From positions 34,438,689-34,502,688 of the forward strand of contig NC_091198.1 of the NCBI RefSeq assembly GCF_040958095.1: a stretch of DNA of 64,000 bases. The letters run 5' to 3'. Position 1 is the stretch's first letter, and every line of letters begins with the position of its first letter. Under the pieces are notes generated by a model. It had not been told where the DNA came from. It was given only the letters and a program-made list of their open reading frames with translations, and did not search any database. Source of the stretch: Procambarus clarkii. Lineage: Eukaryota; Arthropoda; Malacostraca; Decapoda; Cambaridae. A program made the translations under genes and the position numbers. Shown piece by piece: positions 32,780 to 42,430 of this stretch.

Positions 32780-34448
32780 TGGGGATTTCGATGTGGATTC
32801 AGTATGTAACTTGTTTGGGAGTATTCTAGACGGAGCACAGGAGCGTGGTGTGCCATGCAGGTTGAATGGATCGAGTGCTAGTGACCCGGGGTGGATGGCA
32901 GGGAGTTTGGGGAGCCTTGTAGGTGGGGGGAGAGCTTGGTACAGGAGGATTGAGGGTGGGGAGGTCGCTTTGGAACGGGAGTTCGTGCAACTGGTTGGAG
33001 GTGTTAAGGGGGAGATGGGGAGAGCGGGGAGAGGCTGTGAAGTTCGCATGGCGGGGCGAGCAAGGACGGGTCCTGGAGGTTTTTTTCGGTTGTATCGTGC
33101 TGGGACTGGGGAAGGGATGGGTCCATTAGGGGCTGAGACGGGTCAAGTAGCAGATGGTGGTGGGGAGATGGGTGGTATTTTTGATAAGTGTTTTGTATCT
33201 GTATTTGCTAGGGAGGAACTTGGCAATATGCCTTCGGCCGAGCAGGTCTGTGTGGGTGGGGGCGAGGACGGGTTGACGAGTTTGGCAGTTGCCAGGGAGG
33301 ATGTTCTTAAACAAATGGTGGGGCTCGGGCCGGGCAGGTCCCCGGGGCCGGATGAGGTGTTTGCTGGGGTGCTTGGGGAGTGCAAGGAGGAGCTTTGTGA
33401 CCCACTGTCAACCATGTTTGGTGGATCAATAGGGTCGGGCAGAGTGCCGGAGTTTTGGAGGGTTGCTGGTGTGATGCCAGTTTTTGGGAAGGGAGATGGA
33501 TCACTTGCGTCTAGCTATCGACCAGTTGGCCTGGCGTCTGTTGTGGGAGGGTTGCTCGAGTCTATGATGGCGGATGGAGTTCGTCTTCATCTTGAAAAAC
33601 ATGGATTGGTAGTTGAGTCGCAGCATGGTTTTGTAGGTGGCCGTTCGTGTTTGACGGGTTTGTTATCTTTTTGTTCTAGCATTGTTGAGGCGGTTGATAG
33701 TGGTGGGGATTGCGATGTTGTGTGCCTTGACTTTGGCAAGGCTTTTGATACAGTGCCACATGAAAGACTGATTAAAAAAATAGAGTCTCATGGTATTGGG
33801 GGTGCTATATTAAGCTGGATTAGGGCATGGCTATACCAAAGGAAACAGAGAGTTAGTATAAATGGAATCAAGTCAGAGTGGGAAAATGTTGTAAGTGGAG
33901 TGCCTCAAGGCTCTGTCCTGGGACCTCTGTTGTTTATAATATATATAAATGATTTAGATTCAGGTTTGAGTAGCAACATTTGCAAATTTGCCGATGATAC
34001 GAAAATCGGTAGGGAAATTAATTCGGAGGAGGACTCACTATCACTTCAAGTTGATCTAGATAGGGTTTTGAAATGGTCAAAGGATTGGCAGATGCAGTTT
34101 AATGCTGATAAATGTAAAGTTCTGAGGTTAGGTAATGATGATAGAGTTACAAGATACGAGCTAGATGGTGTTGTGATTGCGATGTCGGATTGCGAAAGGG
34201 ATCTGGGAGTTATGATTAGTAAGAATTTAAAACAAAAGGATCAATGCATAAATGTTCGTAATAAGGCAAATCGGACACTTGGATTTATTAATCGCAGCGT
34301 TAGTAACAAGACACCTGGTGTGGTTCTCAAGCTATATCTTGCTCTAGTTAGGCCCCATTTAGATTATGCAGTTCAGTTTTGGTCGCCATATTATAGAATG
34401 GATATAAATTCACTTGAACGTGTCCAGCGTAGGATGACTAAGTTAATT
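32780..34448 (+). pseudogene. CR1-oct copy E1, 5' part with an A-to-G hypermutated tract
   Basis: Covers the linker and RT of the CR1-oct protein. From 32,802 to 33,740 it differs from E2 and E8 at roughly 190 positions; I find only A-to-G changes plus one G-to-T (near 33,080). After 33,740 it is essentially identical to E2 (one A-to-T near 34,182). Protein effects are Lys to Gly/Arg, Asn to Gly/Ser, Thr to Ala, Ile to Met/Val and Tyr to Cys, while FDTVPHERLIKKIES onward is unchanged. The frame stays open. RT motifs (YLDF to CLDF; FADDTKIG intact near 33,990) are largely kept, but the fingers region is remodelled. The copy stops at 34,448 where E2 was inserted and resumes at 37,601. Confidence 0.93.
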
Positions 34449-36704
34449 TATGGAATAGACCAGTAGGAGAAAATTCTGTTAAAGTGCCAGATTTTCGAAA
34501 AGCTGATTTTAATAGCCTAAGAAATTTTTTGGGTCAAATTGATTGGAATGGCTTGGGTATGGGGTGTGGGCCGGTCTTGGAGCGAGACATGAACCCAGCG
34601 ATAGGTGACTTAAATGGGGATTTCGATGTGGATTCAATATATAACTTATTTAAGAATATTCTAAACAAAGCACAGGAACGTAGTATACCATACAAATTGA
34701 ATAGATCGTATACTAATGACCCAAAGTGGATAACAAAGAATTTGAAGAACCTTATAGGTAAAAAGAGAGCTTGGTACAAAAGGATTAAAAATGGGGAGGT
34801 CACTTTAGAACAGGAATTCGTACAACTGGTTAGAAATGTTAAAAAAGAGATAAGGAAAGCAAAAAGAAACTATGAAGTTCGCATAGCAGGGCAAGCAAAG
34901 ACAAATCCTAAAGGGTTTTTTCAGTTATATCGTACTAAGACTAGGGAAAGGATAGGTCCATTAAAAACTGAGACAGGTCAAATAACAGATAGTGATGAAG
35001 AGATGAGTAGTATTTTTAATAAATATTTTGTATCTGTATTTACTAAAGAGGAACTTAACAATATGCCTTCAGCCGAACAAGTCTATGTGGGTGGGGACGA
35101 GGACAGGTTGACGAGTTTAGCAGTTACCAGGGAGGATGTTCTTAAACAAATAGTAAAACTCAAACCAAACAAATCCCCAGGGCCGGATGAAGTGTTTGCT
35201 AGGGTGCTTAAAGAATGCAAAGAGGAGCTTTGTGACCCACTGTCAACCATATTTAATAAATCAATAGAGTCAGGCAGAGTGCCAGAGTTTTGGAAAGTTG
35301 CTAATGTGATACCAGTTTTTAAGAAAGGAGATAGATCACTTGCGTCTAACTATCGACCAATTAGCCTAACGTCTATTGTGGGAAAGTTACTCGAATCTAT
35401 AATAGCAAATAAAATTCGTCTTCATCTTGAAAAACATAAATTAATAATTGAGTCGCAACATGGTTTTATAAATGGCCGTTCATGTTTAACAAATTTGTTA
35501 TCTTTTTATTCTAGCATTGTTGAGGCAGTTGATAGTGGTAAGGATTGCGATGTTGTATACCTTGACTTTAGCAAAGCTTTTGATACAGTGCCACATGAAA
35601 GACTGATTAAAAAAATAGAGTCTCATGGTATTGGGGGTGCTATATTAAGCTGGATTAGGGCATGGCTATACCAAAGGAAACAGAGAGTTAGTATAAATGG
35701 AATCAAGTCAGAGTGGGAAAATGTTGTAAGTGGAGTGCCTCAAGGCTCTGTCCTGGGACCTCTGTTGTTTATAATATATATAAATGATTTAGATTCAGGT
35801 TTGAGTAGCAACATTTGCAAATTTGCCGATGATACGAAAATCGGTAGGGAAATTAATTCGGAGGAGGACTCACTATCACTTCAAGTTGATCTAGATAGGG
35901 TTTTGAAATGGTCAAAGGATTGGCAGATGCAGTTTAATGCTGATAAATGTAAAGTTCTGAGGTTAGGTAATGATGATAGAGTTACAAGATACGAGCTAGA
36001 TGGTGTTGTGATTGCGAAGTCGGATTGCGAAAGGGATCTGGGAGTTATGATTAGTAAGAATTTAAAACAAAAGGATCAATGCATAAATGTTCGTAATAAG
36101 GCAAATCGGACACTTGGATTTATTAATCGCAGCGTTAGTAACAAGACACCTGGTGTGGTTCTCAAGCTATATCTTGCTCTAGTTAGGCCCCATTTAGATT
36201 ATGCAGTTCAGTTTTGGTCGCCATATTATAGAATGGATATAAATTCACTTGAACGTGTCCAGCGTAGGATGACTAAGTTAATTCCCCAAATTAGAAATCT
36301 TTCATATGAAGAAAGATTAACAAAGCTTAAGTTGCATTCACTGGAAAGGCGAAGAGTTAGGGGTGACATGATAGAGGTTTACAAGTGGATGAATGGACAT
36401 AACCGGGGGGAAATTAATAGGGTATTAAAAGTATCAACACAGGACAGAACACGAAACAATGGATATAAATTGGATAAGTTTAGATTTAGGAAAGACTTGG
36501 GTAAATACTGGTTCAGTAACAGGGTTGTTGATTTGTGGAACCAATTGCCGCGTAACATTGTGGAGGTGGGGTCCCTCGATTGTTTCAAGCACGGGTTGGA
36601 CAAGTATATGAGTGGGATTGGGTGGTTATAGAATAGGAGCTGCCTCGTATGGGCCAATAGGCCTTCTGCAGTTACCTTTGTTCTTATGTTCTTATGTTCT
36701 TATG
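34449..36704 (+). mobile_element. CR1-oct copy E2, longest plus-strand copy
   Basis: Begins within the endonuclease-RT linker ('atggaatagaccagtagg') and runs to the 3' UTR and octamer tail (36,680-36,704). Its frame (34,484-36,631, 715 residues) is uninterrupted: NYRPISLTSIVGKLLE, QHGFINGRSCLTNLL, VVYLDFSKAFDTVPH, GVPQGSVLGPLLFIIYIND and KFADDTKIGREI, then the CR1-type C-terminal domain (IRNLSYEERLTKLKL, RVVDLWNQLPRNIV). With no endonuclease it could not insert alone. It serves as the unedited reference for E1. Confidence 0.92.
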
Positions 36705-37600
36705 AGTAGCAACATCTGCAAATTTGTAGATGATACAAAAATCGGTAGGGAAATTAACACGAAAGAAGACTCGCTATCACTTCACGTTGATCTAAATAGG
36801 GTTTTAAAATGGTCAAAAGATTGGCAGATGCAGTAATGCTGATAAATGTAAGGTTCTGAGGCTAGGTAATGATGATAGAGTTACAAGATACGAGCTAGAT
36901 GGTGTTGAGATTGCGAAGTCGGATTGCGAAAGGGATCTGGGAGTTATGATTAGTAAGAATTTAAAACAAAAGGATCAACGCATGATTATTCGTAATAAGG
37001 CGAATAGGACACTGGGGTTTATTAATCGAAGCGTTAGTAACAAGACACCTGGTGTGGTTCTTAAGCTATATCTTGCTCTGGTTAGGCCCCATTTATATTA
37101 TGCAGTTCAGTTTTGGTCGCCGTACTATAGAATAGATATAAATTCACTTGAACGTGTCCAGCGTAGGATGGCTAAATTAATTCCCCAAATTAGAAATCTT
37201 TCATATGAAGAAAGATTAACAAAGCTAAAGTTGCATTCACTGGAAAGGCGAAGAGTTAGGGGTGACATGATAGAGGTTTACAAGTGGATGAATGGACATA
37301 ACAAAGGGGGATATTAATAGGGTATTAAAAGTATCAACACAAGACAGAACACGAAACAATGGGTATAAATTGGATAAGTTTAGATTTAGGAAAGACTTGG
37401 GTAAATACTGGGTCAGTAACAGAGTTGTTGATTTGTGGAACCAATTGCCGCGTAACGTGGTGGAGGTGGGGTCCCTGGATTGTTTCAAGCGTGGGTTGGA
37501 CATGTATATGAGTGGGATTGGGGGTTATAAATAGGGGCTGCCTCGTATGGGCCAATAGGCCTTCTGCAGTTGCCTTTGTTCTTATGTTCTTATGTTCTTA
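36705..37600 (+). repeat. CR1-oct copy E3, 5'-truncated and more diverged
   Basis: Starts abruptly at 'agtagcaacatctgcaaatt' right after the E2 octamer tail and ends in its own octamers (37,577-37,600). It has a 1-2 base loss near 36,835 and a frameshift near 37,310, and differs from the other copies at scattered sites of all types, so it is older or from another subfamily. Confidence 0.85.
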
Positions 37601-38015
37601 TTCCCCAAATTAGAAATCTTTCATATGAAGAAAGATTAACAAAGCTTAAGTTGCATTCACTGGAAAGGCGAAGAGTTAGGGGTGACATGATAGACGTTTA
37701 CAAGTGGATGAATGGACATAACCGGGGGGATATTAATAGGGTATTAAAAGTATCAACACAGGACAGAACACGAAACAATGGATATAAATTGGATAAGTTT
37801 AGATTTAGGAAAGACTTGGGTAAATACTGGTTCAGTAACAGGGTTGTTGATTTGTGGAACCAATTGCCGCGTAACATTGTGGAGGTGGGGTCCCTCGATT
37901 GTTTCAAGCACGGGTTGGACAAGTATATGAGTGGGATTGGGTGGTTATAGAATAGGAGCTGCCTCGTATGGGCCAATAGGCCTTCTGCAGTTACCTTTGT
38001 TCTTATGTTCTTATG
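37601..38015 (+). repeat. CR1-oct copy E1, 3' end
   Basis: Starts 'ttccccaaattagaaatc', exactly where E1 stopped at 34,448 ('actaagttaatt'), so it is best read as the remainder of E1 after E2 and E3. It has the C-terminal domain, the 3' UTR and the tail GTTCTTATGTTCTTATG (to 38,015). No excess of A-to-G is seen here. Confidence 0.75.
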
Positions 38016-38625
38016 GCTATACCAAAGGAAACAGAGAGTTAGTATAAATGGAATCAAGTCAGAGTGGGAAAATGTTGTAAGTGGAGTGCCTCAAGGCTCT
38101 GTCCTGGGACCTCTGTTGTTTATAATATATATAAATGATTTAGATTCAGGTTTGAGTAGCAACATTTGCAAATTTGCCGATGATACGAAAATCGGTAGGG
38201 AAATTAATTCGGAGGAGGACTCACTATCACTTCAAGTTGATCTAGATAGGGTTTTGAAATGGTCAAAGGATTGGCAGATGCAGTTTAATGCTGATAAATG
38301 TAAAGTTCTGAGGTTAGGTAATGATGATAGAGTTACAAGATACGAGCTAGATGGTGTTGTGATTGCGAAGTCGGATTGCGAAAGGGATCTGGGAGTTATG
38401 ATTAGTAAAAATTTAAAACAAAAGGATCAATGCATAAATGTTCGTAATAAGGCAAATCGGACACTTGGATTTATTAATCGCAGCGTTAGTAACAAGACAC
38501 CTGGTGTGGTTCTCAAGCTATATCTTGCTCTAGTTAGGCCCCATTTAGATTATGCAGTTCAGTTTTGGTCGCCATATTATAGAATGGATATAAATTCACT
38601 TGAACGTGTCCAGCGTAGGATGACT
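38016..38625 (+). repeat. CR1-oct copy E5, 5' part
   Basis: Begins 'gctataccaaaggaaaca' directly at the E1 tail and covers RT palm to thumb (GVPQGSVLGP, FADDTKIG). It breaks after 'ggatgact' where E6 is inserted and resumes at 39,641. Confidence 0.82.
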
Positions 38626-39640
38626 ACGCTGGACACTCGCAAGTCAGAGTGGGAAAATGTTGTAAGTGGAGTGCCTCAAGGCTCTGTCCTGGGACCTCTG
38701 TTGTTTATAATATATATAAATGATTTAGATTCAGGTTTGAGTAGCAACATTTGCAAATTTGCCGATGATACGAAAATCGGTAGGGAAATTAATTCGGAGG
38801 AGGACTCACTATCACTTCAAGTTGATCTAGATAGGGTTTTGAAATGGTCAAAGGATTGGCAGATGCAGTTTAATGCTGATAAATGTAAAGTTCTGAGGTT
38901 AGGTAATGATGATAGAGTTACAAGATACGAGCTAGATGGTGTTGTGATTGCGAAGTCGGATTGCGAAAGGGATCTGGGAGTTATGATTAGTAAGAATTTA
39001 AAACAAAAGGATCAATGCATAAATGTTCGTAATAAGGCAAATCGGACACTTGGATTTATTAATCGCAGCGTTAGTAACAAGACACCTGGTGTGGTTCTCA
39101 AGCTATATCTTGCTCTAGTTAGGCCCCATTTAGATTATGCAGTTCAGTGTTGGTCGCCATATTATAGAATGGATATAAATTCACTTGAACGTGTCCAGCG
39201 TAGGATGACTAAGTTAATTCCCCAAATTAGAAATCTTTCATATGAAGAAAGATTAACAAAGCTTAAGTTGCATTCACTGGAAAGGCGAAGAGTTAGGGGT
39301 GACATGATAGAGGTTTACAAGTGGATGAATGGACATAACCGGGGGGATATTAATAGGGTATTAAAAGTATCAACACAGGACAGAACACGAAACAATGGAT
39401 ATAAATTGGATAAGTTTAGATTTAGGAAAGACTTGGGTAAATACTGGTTCAGTAACAGGGTTGTTGATTTGTGGAACCAATTGCCGCGTAACATTGTGGA
39501 GGTGGGGTCCCTCGATTGTTTCAAGCACGGGTTGGACAAGTATATGAGTGGGATTGGGTGGTTATAGAATAGGAGCTGCCTCGTATGGGCCAATAGGCCT
39601 TCTGCAGTTACCTTTGTTCTTATGTTCTTATGTTCTTATG
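38626..39640 (+). repeat. CR1-oct copy E6, inserted in E5
   Basis: Starts with 11 bp (38,626-38,636) that are the exact reverse complement of 38,606-38,616, then 'aagtcagagtgggaaaatg'. It runs through RT, C-terminal domain and octamer tail (to 39,640). ATGACT before (38,620-38,625) and after (the end of the tail into 39,641) looks like a 5-6 bp target duplication. The joined E5/E6/E5 frame stays open (38,005-39,567). Confidence 0.82.
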
Positions 39641-40067
39641 ACTAAGTTAATTCCCCAAATTAGAAATCTTTCATATGAAGAAAGATTAACAAAGCTTAAG
39701 TTGCATTCACTGGAAAGGCGAAGAGTTAGGGGTGACATGATAGACGTTTACAAGTGGATGAATGGACATAACCGGGGGGATATTAATAGGGTATTAAAAG
39801 TATCAACACAGGACAGAACACGAAACAATGGATATAAATTGGATAAGTTTAGATTTCGGAAAGACTTGGGTAAATACTGGTTCAGTAACAGGGTTGTTGA
39901 TTTGTGGAACCAATTGCCGCGTAACATTGTGGAGGTGGGGTCCCTCGATTGTTTCAAGCACGGGTTGGACAAGTATATGAGTGGGATTGGGTGGTTATAG
40001 AATAGGAGCTGCCTCGTATGGGCCAATAGGCCTTCTGCAGTTACCTTTGTTCTTATGTTCTTATGTT
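39641..40067 (+). repeat. CR1-oct copy E5, 3' end
   Basis: Starts 'actaagttaattcccc', continuing from 38,625, and ends in octamers that meet the inverted octamers of E8 at about 40,067. Confidence 0.78.
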
Positions 40068-42409
40068 CATAAGAACAAAGGTAACTGCAGAAGGCCTATT
40101 GGCCCATACGAGGCAGCTCCTATTCTATAACCACCCAATCCCACTCATATACTTGTCCAACCCGTGCTTGAAACAATCGAGGGACCCCACCTCCACAATG
40201 TTACGCGGCAATTGGTTCCACAAATCAACAACCCTGTTACTGAACCAGTATTTACCCAAGTCTTTCCTAAATCTAAACTTATCCAATTTATACCCATTGT
40301 TTCGTGTTCTGTCCTGTGTTGATACTTTTAATACCCTATTAATATCCCCCCGGTTATGTCCATTCATCCACTTGTAAACCTCTATCATGTCACCCCTAAC
40401 TCTTCGCCTTTCCAGTGAATGCAACTTAAGCTTTGTTAATCTTTCTTCATATGAAAGATTTCTAATTTGGGGAATTAACTTAGTCATCCTACGCTGGACA
40501 CGTTCAAGTGAATTTATATCCATTCTATAATATGGCGACCAAAACTGAACTGCATAATCTAAATGGGGCCTAACTAGAGCAAGATATAGCTTGAGAACCA
40601 CACCAGGTGTCTTGTTACTAACGCTGCGATTAATAAATCCAAGTGTCCGATTTGCCTTATTACGAACATTTATGCATTGATCCTTTTGTTTTAAATTCTT
40701 ACTAATCATGACTCCCAGATCCCTTTCGCAATCCGACTTCGCAATCACAACACCATCTAGCTCGTATCTTGTAACTCTATCATCATTACCTAACCTCAGA
40801 ACTTTACATTTATCAGCATTAAACTGCATCTGCCAATCCTTTGACCATTTCAAAACCCTATCTAGATCAACTTGAAGTGATAGTGAGTCCTCCTCCGAAT
40901 TAATTTCCCTACCGATTTTCGTATCATCGGCAAATTTGCAAATGTTGCTACTCAAACCTGAATCTAAATCATTTATATATATTATAAACAACAGAGGTCC
41001 CAGGACAGAGCCTTGAGGCACTCCACTTACAACATTTTCCCACTCTGACTTGATTCCATTTATACTAACTCTCTGTTTCCTTTGGTATAGCCATGCCCTA
41101 ATCCAGCTTAATATAGCACCCCCAATACCATGAGACTCTATCTTTTTAATCAGTCTTTCATGTGGCACTGTATCAAAAGCTTTGCTAAAGTCAAGGTATA
41201 CAACATCGCAATCCTTACCACTATCAACTGCCTCAACAATGCTAGAATAAAAAGATAACAAATTTGTTAAACATGAACGGCCATTTATAAAACCATGTTG
41301 CGACTCAATTATTAATTTATGTTTTTCAAGATGAAGACGAATTTTATTTGCTATTATAGATTCGAGTAACTTTCCCACAATAGACGTTAGGCTAATTGGT
41401 CGATAGTTAGACGCAAGTGATCTATCTCCTTTCTTAAAAACTGGTAACATTAGCAACTTTCCAAAACTCTGGCACTCTGCCTGACTCTATTGATTTATTA
41501 AATATGGTTGACAGTGGGTCACAAAGCTCCTCTTTGCATTCTTTAAGCACCCTGGCAAACACTTCATCCGGCCCTGGGGATTTGTTTGGTTTGAGTTTTA
41601 CTATTTGTTTAAGAACATCCTCCCTGGTAACTGTTAAACTCGTCAACCTGTCCTCGTCCCCACCCACATAGACTTGTTCGGCTGAAGGCATATTGTTAAG
41701 TTCCTCTTTAGTAAATACAGATACAAAATATTTATTAAAAATACTACTCATCTCTTCATCACTATCTGTTATTTGACCTGTCTCAGTTTTTAATGGACCT
41801 ATCCTTTCCCTAGTCTTAGTACGATATAACTGAAAAAACCCTTTAGGATTTGTCTTTGCTTGCCCTGCTATGCGAACTTCATAGTTTCTTTTTGCTTTCC
41901 TTATCTCTTTTTTAACATTTCTAACCAGTTGTACGAATTCCTGTTCTAAAGTGACCTCCCCATTTTTAATCCTTTTGTACCAAGCTCTCTTTTTACCTAT
42001 AAGGTTCTTCAAATTCTTTGTTATCCACTTTGGGTCATTAGTATTCGATCTATTCAATTTGTATGGTATACTACGTTCCTGTGCTTTGTTTAGAATATTC
42101 TTAAATAAGTTATATATTGAATCCACATCGAAATCCCCATTTAAGTCACCTATCGCTGGGTTCATGTCTCGCTCCAAGACCGGCCCACACCCCATACCCA
42201 AGACTTTCCAATCAATTTGACCCAAAAAATTTCTTAGGCTATTAAAATCAGCTTTTCGAAAATCTGGCACTTTAACAGAATTTTCTCCTACTGGTCTATT
42301 CCATTCTATGCTAAATCTGATTTCTTTGTGATCACTGCTCCCTAGCTCACTCCCTATTTCGATGTCATTAATTTGCGTTTCCCTGTTAGTTAACACTAAA
42401 TCTAAACAA
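40068..42409 (-). mobile_element. CR1-oct copy E8, inverted
   Basis: Tail at the left ('cataagaacaaaggtaactg'), 5' end near 42,409 in the last part of the endonuclease (LVLTNRETQINDIEIG, then SSDHKEIRFSIEWNRP with the conserved SDH). It has two overlapping frames (42,408-41,434 and 41,456-40,125), separated by a 2-base loss near 41,447 relative to E2. Otherwise it is nearly identical to E2. It reaches further 5' than any plus copy and forms long inverted repeats with all of them. Confidence 0.9.
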
Positions 42410-42410
42410 C

Positions 42411-42430
42411 AGAAACAGAAACAGAAACAG
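42411..42430. repeat. (AGAAAC)n microsatellite at the CR1 5' junction
   Basis: About three and a half AGAAAC units between the E8 5' end and the resumed I-like-1 sequence, whose own junction sequence is 'aacagaaacttg'. It looks like slippage on the target sequence at the 5' join. Confidence 0.7.

Larger units (their letters stand above)
32760..42430. mobile_element. CR1-oct cluster: six plus-strand copies and one inverted copy
   Basis: A 9.6-kb block of near-identical, variously 5'-truncated CR1-like copies inserted in the I-like-1 element. Copies end in TTTG(TTCTTATG)n. Reading the junctions: E1 (32,780-34,448 plus 37,601-38,015) is split by E2 and E3; E5 (38,016-38,625 plus 39,641-40,067) is split by E6; E8 (40,068-42,409) is inverted. 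The left edge is two copies of the octamer in reverse orientation (32,761-32,778). These look like the severed tail end of E8, so E8 was probably the first arrival and the plus copies went into its tail. (AGAAAC)n at 42,411-42,430 ends the block. Assembly collapse or misjoining is possible in such a repeat. Confidence 0.85.

Noticed and set aside
32643-32780. A fusion protein joining I-like-1 endonuclease sequence to the CR1 RT
   Set aside because: The open frame crosses the insertion boundary in a frame different from that of the I-like-1 protein, so it is accidental.
32802-33740. Diversity-generating retroelement-type adenine mutagenesis as the cause of the A changes
   Set aside because: Those systems change A to any base. 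Here A becomes only G, there is no adjacent template/variable repeat pair with an accessory gene, and the sequence is an ordinary CR1-like element.
32802-33740. Cytosine deamination (APOBEC-type) or repeat-induced point mutation
   Set aside because: Those give G-to-A or C-to-T on the sense strand. The observed direction is A-to-G, with no C-to-T or G-to-A seen.
42362-42430. N-terminal extension of the I-like-1 RT frame
   Set aside because: It is antisense CR1 sequence plus the AGAAAC microsatellite, and it is open by chance.
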